64,000 nucleotides of DNA from Macrococcus epidermidis (GTDB lineage Bacteria > Bacillota > Bacilli > Staphylococcales > Staphylococcaceae): positions 124,001 through 188,000 of the forward strand of contig NZ_PZJH01000003.1 in assembly GCF_003259695.1 (NCBI RefSeq), read 5' to 3'. The notes beneath the pieces were generated by a model. It was given only the letters and a program-made list of their open reading frames with translations. It was not told the origin of the DNA and did not search any database. Every line of letters starts with the position of its first letter. Position 1 is the first letter of the stretch. Positions 52,659 through 61,797 of this stretch are shown one piece after another. The translations under genes were made by a program, and so were the position numbers.

Positions 52659-53588
52659 ATGAAAAAGTTTTTAGCGTTACTAATCGCATGTATTATGGTA
52701 CTTGCAGCATGTGGTGGTACGAGTGATAAAAAAGAATCAAAAGACACTTCAGGGAAAGCGGAAATGGTAGATTTCAAATTAGATAATGGTAAGACAATCA
52801 AGATTCCGAAAGAACCGAAACGAATTGTAGTAATGGGCGCAAGTTATGTCGGAAATCTATTAGATTTAGGTGTTAAACCAGTAGGTGCTGATCAGTATGC
52901 ATTCCAATCAGACATTTTAAAACCTAAATTAAAAGGTGTAGAAAAATTAAATGCGGGTGAAATTGAAAAAATTATTAAATTGAAACCTGACTTAATCTTA
53001 ACGTTCGATACTGATAAGGATAATTCAAAATATGCTAAAATTGCACCAACAATTCCTTTTACGTATACAAAGCATGGCTATTTAGATGTGCATGAATTAT
53101 TAGGTAAAATTGTCGGTAAAGAAAAAGAAGCGAAAGCTTTTGTGGATCAATGGAAAGAAGAAACGAAAAAAGATGGTGAAGAGATAAAGAAACATTTAGG
53201 AGACGATAAAACGTATTCTATCTTCCAGTTCTTCCAAAAAGAAATATATGTATACGGAGATAACTGGGGTCGTGGATCAGAAATTATCTATCAGGCTTTT
53301 GATTTAAACATGCAGGATAAAATTACGAAAGATGTTAAACCTACAGGCTGGAAAAAAGTTTCTGCTGAAAGTTTAGGCGATTACGCAGGCGATATCGTAC
53401 TTGTATCTAGTGATACAGGCAAAATTTCAAATACAGTAACTGAGTCTAAAGTATGGAAAAACATGGATGCTGTAAAAAATAATAAAGTCGTACAATATGA
53501 TGCGGAAGATTTCTGGTTCAATGATCCAATTTCTTTAGAGCACCAAAGAAAAGTATTAAAAGAAGCATTGTTAAAATTAGAAAAATAA
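52659..53588 (+). CDS. Iron-siderophore ABC transporter, substrate-binding lipoprotein
   Basis: A 309-residue lipoprotein with lipobox LAAC (Cys about residue 18) and a periplasmic-binding-protein type III fold. VVMGASYVGNLLDLGVKPVGADQY, IEKIIKLKPDLILTFD, and the C-terminal EDFWFNDPISLEHQRKVL fit the FhuD/FecB/YclQ group. The ligand is probably a hydroxamate or citrate-type siderophore but cannot be read from the sequence. No permease or ATPase gene is adjacent, so it must share one encoded elsewhere (as FhuD does with FhuBGC). Fur-type box and promoter upstream. Confidence 0.88.
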   Translation: MKKFLALLIACIMVLAACGGTSDKKESKDTSGKAEMVDFKLDNGKTIKIPKEPKRIVVMGASYVGNLLDLGVKPVGADQYAFQSDILKPKLKGVEKLNAGEIEKIIKLKPDLILTFDTDKDNSKYAKIAPTIPFTYTKHGYLDVHELLGKIVGKEKEAKAFVDQWKEETKKDGEEIKKHLGDDKTYSIFQFFQKEIYVYGDNWGRGSEIIYQAFDLNMQDKITKDVKPTGWKKVSAESLGDYAGDIVLVSSDTGKISNTVTESKVWKNMDAVKNNKVVQYDAEDFWFNDPISLEHQRKVLKEALLKLEK

Positions 53589-53595
53589 ATTATTT

Positions 53596-53622
53596 CAAGC
53601 TGAGACTGATGTCTCAGCTTTT
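53596..53622 (+). terminator. Terminator of the siderophore lipoprotein gene
   Basis: AAGCTGAGAC and GTCTCAGCTT form a perfect 10-bp stem with a 4-base loop followed by T. Confidence 0.88.
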
Positions 53623-53631
53623 TAATTACAA

Positions 53632-53673
53632 TTGTAAACTTATTATTTATTTAGGTTAACACTATTGCTATAA
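53632..53673 (+). promoter_or_regulatory. bioY promoter with BirA-type operator
   Basis: TGTAAAC (53632-53638) and GTTAACA (53654-53660) form the inverted half-sites of a BirA box with a 15-base spacer, within the usual 14-16. TATAAT (53668-53673) follows 7 bases later. The operator covers the -35 region, so BirA with biotin should repress. Confidence 0.78.
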
Positions 53674-53704
53674 TAAGATTATTCTGTCAGAAAAGAGGAT
53701 GATT

Positions 53705-54256
53705 ATGAAAACAAAAGATTTGGTCATTGTCGGCATGTTTACCGCATTAATTGCTGTTTTAGGCTTATTACCACCAATAAGTATTCCAGGTATTCCAGTA
53801 CCATTTACATTTCAGAATTTAGGTTTTATTTTAGCGGGTTGTTTATTGGGTAGTCGATTAGGAGGGTTATCTGTTCTTATCTTTACAATCTTAGTAGCTA
53901 TTGGACTACCAGTATTGTCAGGTGGCCGTGGTGGTTTTGCTTTATTTTTTGGTCCGACGGGAGGTTACATTCTTTCGTTCACACTGATTGCTTTTTTAAT
54001 CGGACTATTTGTTGAACGTATGAAGTCTCCAAAAGTGTGGCAAGTGTTCCTGATTAACGCATTAATTGGCGCATTTTTATGTAATTTAATCGGTGGTACG
54101 TTTATGGCATTTAATTTAAAGCAGGATTTATTCACTGCGCTTAAATCAGTGATGGTATTTATCCCTGGTGATTGTATAAAAGCACTGATTGCAGCAATAC
54201 TTGCTGTAAAGTTACGTAATAACCCATCTATTCAAAAAAGTTTACGCATAAATTAA
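53705..54256 (+). CDS. bioY: BioY, biotin ECF transporter S component
   Basis: Six-helix biotin-binding component, 183 residues. PISIPGIPVPFTFQNLGFILAGCLLG, GLPVLSGGRGGFALFFGPTGGYILSF and FIPGDCIKALIAA are family signatures. The EcfA/EcfT module it would use is encoded elsewhere. The start at 53705 follows AAGAGG by 6 bases; ATG 53699 is too close. The BirA-type operator upstream supports biotin as substrate. A strong terminator overlaps the stop. Confidence 0.95.
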   Translation: MKTKDLVIVGMFTALIAVLGLLPPISIPGIPVPFTFQNLGFILAGCLLGSRLGGLSVLIFTILVAIGLPVLSGGRGGFALFFGPTGGYILSFTLIAFLIGLFVERMKSPKVWQVFLINALIGAFLCNLIGGTFMAFNLKQDLFTALKSVMVFIPGDCIKALIAAILAVKLRNNPSIQKSLRIN

Positions 54257-54274
54257 TATGCGTAAACTTTTTTT
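54235..54274 (+). terminator. Terminator of bioY
   Basis: AAAAAGTTTACGCAT pairs with ATGCGTAAACTTTTT around a short AT loop, followed by more T. It overlaps the stop codon. Confidence 0.92.
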
Positions 54275-54389
54275 CTTGTATAGAAAAGGAAATATTACAT
54301 TATACATGTTAATATGATGATAATCATATACATATTTATTACGTTTTTCCTATGATTTAAGAAATATATATAAGAGAGTGGGAAATAAA

Positions 54390-54731
54390 TTGGAAACGAT
54401 AGCAATGCGCTTTTCTCGTAAAGATGTGGAAATAATGAATGGAAAAGATTTCAGAGTGCCTGATGTGTTATTGATAAAACCATGGTATATTTCAAAATAC
54501 CATCAGGAAAGAAAAAGTTGTCAGCATATTAAACAGTTGATTACACAAAACCAACTAGAAGTAGAAAAAACGTATGAGGTAAAAATTAAGCTGATAGATC
54601 AAAGAACGATTAAACATGTGGATCAATATACATACGAATTAAATTATTATTTTGATGATGTACTGAAAGCAACGGTGATATCAACTTACATAGAAGAGGT
54701 GTCTCATGCAGTTTCAAATCACATTGGATGA
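54390..54731 (+). CDS. Hypothetical small protein (first of an overlapping pair)
   Basis: I do not recognise this 113-residue protein. It has no membrane segment. The C-terminal half alternates strands (YEVKIKLIDQRTIKHVDQYTYELNYYFDDVLKATVIST), which could be part of a hotdog-like or beta-barrel fold; this is a guess. The start is uncertain: TTG 54390 lies about 7 bases after GAGAGTGGG, while GTG 54378 in the same frame overlaps that site. It overlaps the next gene by 26 bases. Confidence 0.6.
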   Translation: METIAMRFSRKDVEIMNGKDFRVPDVLLIKPWYISKYHQERKSCQHIKQLITQNQLEVEKTYEVKIKLIDQRTIKHVDQYTYELNYYFDDVLKATVISTYIEEVSHAVSNHIG

Positions 54732-54993
54732 ATTAAAACAATACCGAGATGCAGTTGCTGAAGATTCGGATGATGCATTAATAGAAAAGAAAGTACCTGG
54801 TAATTTAGTGATGCATAAAGTAATAACATTACTCAATGTTCCCGAAGTGATTTCTAACCAGGCAACGTTCAAAAATGAGGTGTTCGTACACGAACGACTA
54901 TTCCTTGATCTATTTCAGGCAAACGACGTGATTGAATATAAAGTGACATATGGCAGACAGCTAAAGTTAGCTGGTACGATTCAATTAAAATAA
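54706..54993 (+). CDS. Hypothetical small protein (second of an overlapping pair)
   Basis: A 95-residue protein I do not recognise. It starts with a helical segment rich in Asp, continues with NLVMHKVITLLNVPEV and ends with strands NDVIEYKVTYGRQLKLAGTIQLK. That ending resembles a hotdog-fold domain, and together with the upstream partner it could form a split double-hotdog protein; this is speculative. GAGGTG precedes the ATG by 5 bases. A bidirectional terminator follows. Confidence 0.62.
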   Translation: MQFQITLDELKQYRDAVAEDSDDALIEKKVPGNLVMHKVITLLNVPEVISNQATFKNEVFVHERLFLDLFQANDVIEYKVTYGRQLKLAGTIQLK

Positions 54994-55032
54994 AGTAGAG
55001 GACTTAATGATTAAGTCCTCTACTTTATTTAT
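54988..55032. terminator. Bidirectional terminator before fdhD
   Basis: AAATAAAGTAGAGGACTTAA (54988-55007) pairs completely with its inverted copy at 55011-55030 around a 3-base loop, giving a very stable hairpin for both converging transcripts. Confidence 0.93.
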
Positions 55033-55820
55033 TCAGTTATTATTCTTTCAGGATGACTGTAAACATTAAATGTATCATTTCGTACAAAACCTACAGCAGT
55101 AATATTTAAGTCTTCTGCAAGTCCTATTGCTAAATCAGTAGGAGCAGATTTACTTAATATTATACCGACGCCAATTTTAGAAGCTTTTATTAAAATTTCT
55201 GAAGAAATTCTGCCAGAAAAGATGAGTATTTTATCTTTAATCGAGATGTTATTTAATATACAGTGTCCGTACAGTTTGTCGAGTGCATTATGGCGACCGA
55301 TATCATTGCGGTGTAAGTAGAAATCTTGTCCATCACTGAGTGCAGCATTGTGTAGGCCGCCAGTCACTTTAAAATCTGTACTTTGACTTTGCATCGTATG
55401 CATCAAATGAAAAATTTCATCAGGTTTGATTGAACGTGTTGTCGTAGCAACTTTTGACGTTTTCATATCATTGACAAAATAAAACTGGCGACTTTTGCCA
55501 CAGCATGAACTGATCATGCGTTTCGTAAACTGGCTTTGCGTTGTATCCACTTCATGTGCTAATTCGATATGACATAATCCTTTAGAATCATCAAGATGAA
55601 AATTTTTTATATCACTATGTTTTCTAATGACGCCTTCAGATGCTAAAAATCCCATTGTAAGTTCTCTTAAATATTTCGGTGTACATACAATTGTAGCGAA
55701 TTCTTCTCTATTCACATATAACGTCAAGGGAAATTCATTCGCAATTGTATCCTCAACGTTTATAAGTTTACCATCTATATATTTCATCATTTTTCTATGT
55801 TGATATACTTCATGACTCAT
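55029..55820 (-). CDS. fdhD: FdhD, formate dehydrogenase sulfurtransferase
   Basis: Cytoplasmic protein of 263 residues that passes sulfur to the molybdenum cofactor of formate dehydrogenase, which is needed for its activity. The catalytic Cys pair is in MISSCCGKS, and GGLHNAALSDGQDFYLHRNDIGRHNALDKLYG and GRISSEILIKASKIGVGIILSKSAPTDLAI are the conserved blocks. AGGAGT precedes the ATG. No formate dehydrogenase gene is in the window. It is divergent from narG, the other molybdoenzyme gene. Confidence 0.94.
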   Translation of the reverse strand: MSHEVYQHRKMMKYIDGKLINVEDTIANEFPLTLYVNREEFATIVCTPKYLRELTMGFLASEGVIRKHSDIKNFHLDDSKGLCHIELAHEVDTTQSQFTKRMISSCCGKSRQFYFVNDMKTSKVATTTRSIKPDEIFHLMHTMQSQSTDFKVTGGLHNAALSDGQDFYLHRNDIGRHNALDKLYGHCILNNISIKDKILIFSGRISSEILIKASKIGVGIILSKSAPTDLAIGLAEDLNITAVGFVRNDTFNVYSHPERIITE

Positions 55821-55905
55821 TCAATCAACTCCTATATACATATTATATTACAGTACATTTAAAAATTATATGCTGTAATAGACTTGCTCCTACAATTGTT
55901 TGTCC

Positions 55906-55939
55906 TAGGGATTCCCCTACATGCTTAGGGAAATCCCCA
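55906..55939 (+). promoter_or_regulatory. Two NreC-like palindromes in the nar promoter
   Basis: TAGGGATTCCCCTA (55906-55919) and TAGGGAAATCCCCA (55926-55939) fit a TAGGG-N4-CCCYA pattern and are offset by 20 bases, about two helical turns. In Staphylococcus carnosus NreC activates narGHJI through a GC-rich palindrome of this kind. They stand out in a locally AT-rich region. Confidence 0.7.
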
Positions 55940-55950
55940 ATAGTAATCAT

Positions 55951-55968
55951 TTGTGAAACGTTTCATAA
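55951..55968 (+). promoter_or_regulatory. Rex-like box upstream of narG
   Basis: TTGTGAAACGTTTCATAA matches the Rex consensus TTGTGAANNNNTTCACAA with one mismatch. It lies 12 bases downstream of the second NreC-like site and 44 bases before the narG start. The central TGAAACGTTTCA is also a perfect palindrome. Confidence 0.72.
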
Positions 55969-56011
55969 TCTATGGTAAGAGGGCAAAACTGCAATTAAAG
56001 GAGTGTTATGA

Positions 56012-59000
56012 ATGGCAATTGGTACGGGATTACGTTTTTTTAAACCTACAGAAAGATTTAATGGCAATTGGTCAGTTTTAGAAGAGAAGAGTCGTGAATG
56101 GGAGAAGATGTATCGACAACGCTGGAGCCACGATAAGGTAGTACGTACGACGCACGGAGTAAACTGTACAGGATCATGTTCATGGAAAGTATTTGTGAAA
56201 AACGGCATTATCACATGGGAAAATCAACAAATTGATTATCCTTCATGTGGTCCTGATATGCCTGAATTTGAACCACGTGGTTGTCCACGTGGCGCATCAT
56301 TCTCATGGTATGAATACTCACCATTACGTATTAAGTTTCCATATGTACGTGGTGTATTATGGCGCCTTTGGCAACAAGCTTTAGAAGAACACGGAGACCC
56401 TGTTCGCGCCTGGCAATCAATTGTTGAAGATCCAGAAAAAGCACGTAGCTATAAGCAGGCACGTGGTATGGGTGGACATGTACGTGTTAATTGGAGAGAA
56501 GTGACGCAACTGATCGCATCTCAACTAATCTATACAATCAAGAAATACGGTCCAGACCGTATCGCAGGTTTTACACCGATTCCAGCCATGAGTATGATCA
56601 GTTACGCAGCTGGGGCACGTTTCATCTCATTACTTGGTGGAGAAATGTTATCATTCTACGACTGGTATGCCGATTTACCACCAGCATCACCACAAATTTG
56701 GGGCGAACAAACAGATGTACCGGAATCAAGTGACTGGTACAATGCAGGATATATTATCATGTGGGGTTCTAACGTACCATTAACACGTACACCAGATGCT
56801 CACTTTATGACTGAAGTTCGATACAAAGGGACAAAAGTTGTTTCTGTAGCACCAGACTATGCTGAAAACGTAAAATTCGCAGATAACTGGTTAGCACCAA
56901 ACCCAGGTACAGATGCTGCTCTTGCGCAAGCAATGACGCACGTTATTTTAGATGAGTTCTATGAACAAAGACAAGAACCGATGTTTATTAATTACGCAAA
57001 ACAATACACAGATATGCCTTTCTTAATAATGTTAGATGAACATGAAGACACTTTAAAAGCAGGCCGTTTCCTACGTTCGAGTGATTTAGGTGACACAAGT
57101 GAACATAGCGAATGGAAACCTGTGGTATTCGATGATATTTCCAAACAAATTGTTGTACCGAATGGAACAATGGGACAACGTTGGGAAAAAGATGTGAAAT
57201 GGAATATTAAATTAGAAACAGCAGATGGTACGAAAATTGATCCATCAATGACGATTAAAGATAATGAACATGAAGTTGTTGAAATTGTGTTCCCATTCTT
57301 TGATAATGCAGGCAACGGAACATTCAAACGTCCGATTGCTGCAAAGAAAGTAACATTAGCAAATGGAGAAACAAAATACGTTGCAACAATTTATGATTTA
57401 ATGTTATCTCAATACGGTGTTAATCGATTCAATACGGATTTAGAAGCGAAAGGTTATGACGATGAAACTTCAATCTACACACCAGCATGGCAATTAAAAG
57501 TAGCTGGTGTTAAACCATCAGTGGTTGTTCAAATTGCACGTGAATTTGCACAAAATGCAATTGATACTGGTGGACGCTCAATGATTATCATGGGTGCAGG
57601 TATAAACCACTGGTTTAACTCAGATACGATTTATCGTTCAGTATTAAACTTAGTAACGCTTTGTGCAACACAAGGTGTAAATGGCGGAGGTTGGGCACAT
57701 TACGTTGGACAAGAAAAATGTCGTCCAATTGAAGGCTGGTCAACAATCGCATTCGCAAAAGACTGGTCAGCACCACCACGTCTACAAAATGCGACAAGCT
57801 GGTTCTACTTTGCGACTGACCAATGGAAATATGAAGAAGCGGGTGTTGATACTTTAACATCACCTTTAGCTGAAAACGTAAAATTTACACATCCTGCTGA
57901 TTATAATGTATTAGCAGCCCGTTTAGGATGGTTACCATCATATCCACAGTTCGATAAGAACAGTCTGTTATTTGGCGAAGATGCACGTGACGCAGGAAAC
58001 TTCACGAATGAAGAAGTGTTGAAACGTGCTGTAGAATCTGTGAAATCACGTGAAACAAAATTTGCAGTAGAAGATCCTGATGCGAAACAAAACCACCCGA
58101 AAACATTATTCGTATGGCGCTCAAACTTAATTTCAAGTTCAGCGAAAGGTCAAGAATACTTCATGAAACATTTATTAGGTACGAAACACGGCTTGCTTGC
58201 AGAACCAAATGAACGTGAGAAACCAGAAGAAATCACTTGGAGAGAAGATACTGAAGGTAAATTAGATTTACTGGTAGCACTTGATTTCCGTATGACGACA
58301 ACACCTTTATATGCCGATGTCGTATTACCGGCAGCAACATGGTACGAAAAACATGACTTATCTTCAACAGATATGCATCCATTCGTACATCCATTCAACC
58401 CAGCGGTTGATCCACTTTGGGAATCTAGAAGTGACTGGGATATTTACAAATCAATTGCAAAGACATTCTCTGAAATGTCAGAACGCCATTTACCAGGTAC
58501 GTTTAAAGATGTCGTAACAGCACCTCTTGCTCACGATTCACAACAAGAAATTTCAACACCAATGGGTATTGTTCGCGACTGGACAAAAGGTGAAGTTGAA
58601 CCGATTCCAGGTAAGACAATGCCAGGGTTTGCAGTGGTAGATAGAACATATACAGATGTTTATGATAAATACGTATCAGTTGGACCATTACTTGAAAACG
58701 GTAAAGTCGGTGCCCATGGTGTTGCTTTCAGCGTTAAAGAACAATACGATGAGTTACGTTCGATGGTAGGAACGTATGAAGATGATACAGTGAAAAATGG
58801 TAAACCGAGAATTGATACAGCAAAACGTGTTGCAGACGTGATCTTAAATGTATCATCTGCAACGAACGGCCAAGTATCTCAAAAATCATATGCTGATTTA
58901 GAAGAACAGACAGGTATGGCATTAAAAGATATCTCAGCAGAACGTGCAGCAGAAAAAATTACCTTTGCAAATATTACTGCACAACCACGTGAAGTAATTC

Positions 59001-59686
59001 CGACAGCAGTGTTCCCGGGCTCTAATAAATTAGGACGTCGTTATTCACCATTTACAACAAATATTGAACGATTAGTACCTTTTAGAACGTTAACTGGACG
59101 TCAAAGTTACTACATCGATCATGAAGTATTCCAGCAACTTGGTGAAGCTTTACCAGTGTATAAACCTACATTACCACCTATGGTATTCGGTACGAAGGAT
59201 AAACAGATTAAAGGTGGCGTAGATAGTTTAGTGTTACGTTACTTAACGCCACACGGTAAATGGAATATTCACTCAACATATCAGGATAACCTTCACATGT
59301 TAACTTTATTCCGTGGTGGTCCAACGGTTTGGATCAACAACGAAGATGCAGCAAGTCATGAAATTTATGATAATGACTGGTTAGAAGTATATAACCGAAA
59401 TGGTTTAGTAACAGCACGTGCGGTTGTTTCTCACCGTATGCCACGTGGCACAATGTTTATGTATCATGCACAAGATAAACATATTCAAACACCAGGCTCA
59501 GAAATTACAGATACACGTGGTGGTTCACATAATGCACCGACACGTATTCACTTAAAGCCAACGCAACTTGTTGGTGGATATGCGCAAATTAGTTATGGAT
59601 TCAACTACTACGGACCAATCGGAAACCAACGTGACGTTTACGTTGCTGTTCGTAAGATGAAGGAGGTTGATTGGCTTGAAGATTAA
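56012..59686 (+). CDS. narG: Respiratory nitrate reductase alpha subunit
   Basis: Catalytic molybdopterin subunit of the membrane-bound nitrate reductase, 1224 residues, full length. The FS0 iron-sulfur site is in THGVNCTGSCSWKVF…YPSCGPDMP (His plus three Cys), and the molybdenum Asp region is YDWYADLPPASPQIWGEQTDVPE. The C-terminal molybdopterin-binding domain ends in SYGFNYYGPIGNQRDVYVAVRKMKEVDWLED. AAGGAGTG lies 8 bases before the ATG. It begins narGHJI-nreABC. It depends on the molybdate and cofactor supply hinted at by modA, modB and fdhD. Confidence 0.97.
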   Translation: MAIGTGLRFFKPTERFNGNWSVLEEKSREWEKMYRQRWSHDKVVRTTHGVNCTGSCSWKVFVKNGIITWENQQIDYPSCGPDMPEFEPRGCPRGASFSWYEYSPLRIKFPYVRGVLWRLWQQALEEHGDPVRAWQSIVEDPEKARSYKQARGMGGHVRVNWREVTQLIASQLIYTIKKYGPDRIAGFTPIPAMSMISYAAGARFISLLGGEMLSFYDWYADLPPASPQIWGEQTDVPESSDWYNAGYIIMWGSNVPLTRTPDAHFMTEVRYKGTKVVSVAPDYAENVKFADNWLAPNPGTDAALAQAMTHVILDEFYEQRQEPMFINYAKQYTDMPFLIMLDEHEDTLKAGRFLRSSDLGDTSEHSEWKPVVFDDISKQIVVPNGTMGQRWEKDVKWNIKLETADGTKIDPSMTIKDNEHEVVEIVFPFFDNAGNGTFKRPIAAKKVTLANGETKYVATIYDLMLSQYGVNRFNTDLEAKGYDDETSIYTPAWQLKVAGVKPSVVVQIAREFAQNAIDTGGRSMIIMGAGINHWFNSDTIYRSVLNLVTLCATQGVNGGGWAHYVGQEKCRPIEGWSTIAFAKDWSAPPRLQNATSWFYFATDQWKYEEAGVDTLTSPLAENVKFTHPADYNVLAARLGWLPSYPQFDKNSLLFGEDARDAGNFTNEEVLKRAVESVKSRETKFAVEDPDAKQNHPKTLFVWRSNLISSSAKGQEYFMKHLLGTKHGLLAEPNEREKPEEITWREDTEGKLDLLVALDFRMTTTPLYADVVLPAATWYEKHDLSSTDMHPFVHPFNPAVDPLWESRSDWDIYKSIAKTFSEMSERHLPGTFKDVVTAPLAHDSQQEISTPMGIVRDWTKGEVEPIPGKTMPGFAVVDRTYTDVYDKYVSVGPLLENGKVGAHGVAFSVKEQYDELRSMVGTYEDDTVKNGKPRIDTAKRVADVILNVSSATNGQVSQKSYADLEEQTGMALKDISAERAAEKITFANITAQPREVIPTAVFPGSNKLGRRYSPFTTNIERLVPFRTLTGRQSYYIDHEVFQQLGEALPVYKPTLPPMVFGTKDKQIKGGVDSLVLRYLTPHGKWNIHSTYQDNLHMLTLFRGGPTVWINNEDAASHEIYDNDWLEVYNRNGLVTARAVVSHRMPRGTMFMYHAQDKHIQTPGSEITDTRGGSHNAPTRIHLKPTQLVGGYAQISYGFNYYGPIGNQRDVYVAVRKMKEVDWLED

Positions 59687-61226
59687 AGCTCAAGTTGCAA
59701 TGGTGATGAATTTAGATAAATGTATCGGCTGTCATACATGTAGTGTGACATGTAAGACGACATGGACAAACCGTCCGGGTGCTGAATATATGTGGTTTAA
59801 CAACGTAGAAACGAAACCGGGTATCGGTTATCCGAAACGTTGGGAAGATCAGGAGCAATATAAAGGTGGATGGCAATTGAGTCGTAAAGGAAAGTTAGAG
59901 CTGAAATCTGGTTCAAAACTTTCTAAGATTGCTTTAGGTAAGATCTTCTACAATCCTGATATGCCGGAAATGAAAGATTACTATGAACCATGGACGTATA
60001 ACTATGCAGATTTAACGAATGCAAAAGAGAAAAAGCACTCTCCAGTTGCACGTGCAGAATCACTAGTTACAGGTAAGAAAATGGATTTAGAATGGGGACC
60101 AAACTGGGAAGATGATTTAGCAGGTGCTCATATTACTGGTCCAACTGATCCGAACATTGAAAAAATCGAAGAAGAAATCAAATTTAATTTTGAACAGACG
60201 TTTATGATGTATTTACCACGTTTATGTGAACACTGTTTAAATCCAAGTTGTGTCGCAAGTTGTCCGAGTGGTGCAATGTATAAACGTGATGAAGATGGTA
60301 TTGTCCTTGTAGATCAGGATGCATGTCGCGGATGGCGCTATTGTATGACAGGTTGCCCGTATAAAAAAGTTTACTTCAACTGGAAAACAAATAAAGCAGA
60401 AAAATGTACATTCTGTTTCCCACGTGTTGAAGCAGGTCTTCCGACAGTATGTTCGGAAACTTGTACTGGTCGCATGCGTTACTTAGGGGTGTTATTGTAT
60501 GATGCAGATAAAGTATTAGAAGCAGCATCCGTTACAGATGAAAAAGATTTATATCAATCTCAACTTGATTTATTCTTAGATCCGTTTGATCCAGAAGTAA
60601 TTGCTCAGGCTGAGCGTGATGGTATTAGTCAGGAATGGATTGAAGCAGCGCAAAATTCTCCAGTCTATAAATTAGCAATTGAATATAAACTGGCATTTCC
60701 ATTACATCCTGAGTACCGTACATTACCAATGGTTTGGTATTGTCCGCCACTTAGTCCGATTATGAACTACTTTGAAGGAAAGGATTCAATTAAAAATCCG
60801 GATATGATTTTCCCGGCAATCGAAGAAATGCGTTTACCAATTCAATATTTAGCGAATATGCTGACAGCAGGAGATGCTGAAACAGTGAAGCGCGCATTAC
60901 AAAAAATGGCCATGATGCGTAGTTATATGAGAGCAATTTCAAGCGGTAAAGATTTCGATGAATCAAGACTTGATCGTGTTGGTTTAACAGCACAACAAGT
61001 AAAAGCAATGTATCGCTTACTTGCAATTGCTAAACATGAAGATCGTTTCGTCGTTCCAACATCACATAAAGAAGGTTATGTAAATACGTATAGCGCTCAA
61101 GGTGGCGAAGGTTATACAAGTGACAACTTCGGAGCAGATTGTGATGGTTGTGGACCAGTACCAGCTGGTAAATCAGGAAAAGAAGTGTATGAAGATAACT
61201 TCTACGGAGGCATTTGGCGTGATTGA
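59676..61226 (+). CDS. narH: Nitrate reductase beta subunit
   Basis: Electron-transfer subunit of 516 residues with four iron-sulfur clusters. Cys clusters are CIGCHTCSVTC, CEHCLNPSCVASCP, CRGWRYCMTGCP (Trp replaces one Cys, as in the [3Fe-4S] site) and CTFCFPR…CSETC. The start is a TTG at 59676, 9 bases after AAGGAGG, giving the family N-terminus MKIKAQVAMVMNLDKC; the TTG at 59667 abuts the ribosome-binding site. It overlaps narG by 11 bases and narJ by 8 bases. Confidence 0.97.
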   Translation: MKIKAQVAMVMNLDKCIGCHTCSVTCKTTWTNRPGAEYMWFNNVETKPGIGYPKRWEDQEQYKGGWQLSRKGKLELKSGSKLSKIALGKIFYNPDMPEMKDYYEPWTYNYADLTNAKEKKHSPVARAESLVTGKKMDLEWGPNWEDDLAGAHITGPTDPNIEKIEEEIKFNFEQTFMMYLPRLCEHCLNPSCVASCPSGAMYKRDEDGIVLVDQDACRGWRYCMTGCPYKKVYFNWKTNKAEKCTFCFPRVEAGLPTVCSETCTGRMRYLGVLLYDADKVLEAASVTDEKDLYQSQLDLFLDPFDPEVIAQAERDGISQEWIEAAQNSPVYKLAIEYKLAFPLHPEYRTLPMVWYCPPLSPIMNYFEGKDSIKNPDMIFPAIEEMRLPIQYLANMLTAGDAETVKRALQKMAMMRSYMRAISSGKDFDESRLDRVGLTAQQVKAMYRLLAIAKHEDRFVVPTSHKEGYVNTYSAQGGEGYTSDNFGADCDGCGPVPAGKSGKEVYEDNFYGGIWRD

Positions 61227-61797
61227 TTTAAATAAATTATACGAGTATAAAAAGTCATTCGGATTTTTTAGCCACCAACTCGTTTATCCTGAAAAATTAA
61301 ACTTCCATCCTAAAGCTTTTGAAGGTGTGTTTGATAACAATCATCCAGCTTATGAAGCAGTCAACCAATACTGGAAAGATATGCATGAAATTAGTCTGTC
61401 AGAAATACAGGAAGTCTATACGTCTACATTCGATTTTGAGAAGAAGACGACACTATATATGACATTCGTGAAGTTCGAAGACAAAAAAGAGCGCGGACAA
61501 ATGCTCGCACGATTAAAAGTATTATATGAAATGTTCGGTTTAGAAATGCCGTCATCTGAGCTATCGGATTTTTTACCATTAATGTGTGAATTTATTTATG
61601 CAGCAGAATGGCGTGGTGATGATCGTGCTGAAGAAAGTATGCAGCTAGTACTTATGGTTATTGAAGATGGTACTTACAATTTACTTAGTGCTTTAGAGAA
61701 GATTCAAAGTCCATACTACAATTTAATCCTTGCTATTCGTGAAACTTGTAAAGCGTGTCTATCAGTAGACGAAAAAGAGGTGACATCACATGCTTAG
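61219..61797 (+). CDS. narJ: Nitrate reductase chaperone (delta subunit)
   Basis: System-specific chaperone of 192 residues that holds NarGH and helps insert the molybdenum cofactor before it binds NarI; it is not part of the final enzyme. The helical TorD-like fold and the motif SDFLPLMCEFIYAAE are family features. The start is GTG 61219, with ACGGAGG 8 bases upstream; the longer frame lies inside narH. It overlaps narI by 8 bases. Confidence 0.94.
   Translation: MIDLNKLYEYKKSFGFFSHQLVYPEKLNFHPKAFEGVFDNNHPAYEAVNQYWKDMHEISLSEIQEVYTSTFDFEKKTTLYMTFVKFEDKKERGQMLARLKVLYEMFGLEMPSSELSDFLPLMCEFIYAAEWRGDDRAEESMQLVLMVIEDGTYNLLSALEKIQSPYYNLILAIRETCKACLSVDEKEVTSHA

Noticed and set aside
54305..54330. 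Possible Fur box (TGATGATAATCATA) upstream of the small gene pair
   Set aside because: The match to the 7-1-7 consensus is poor; only a short inverted repeat is present in an AT-rich region.
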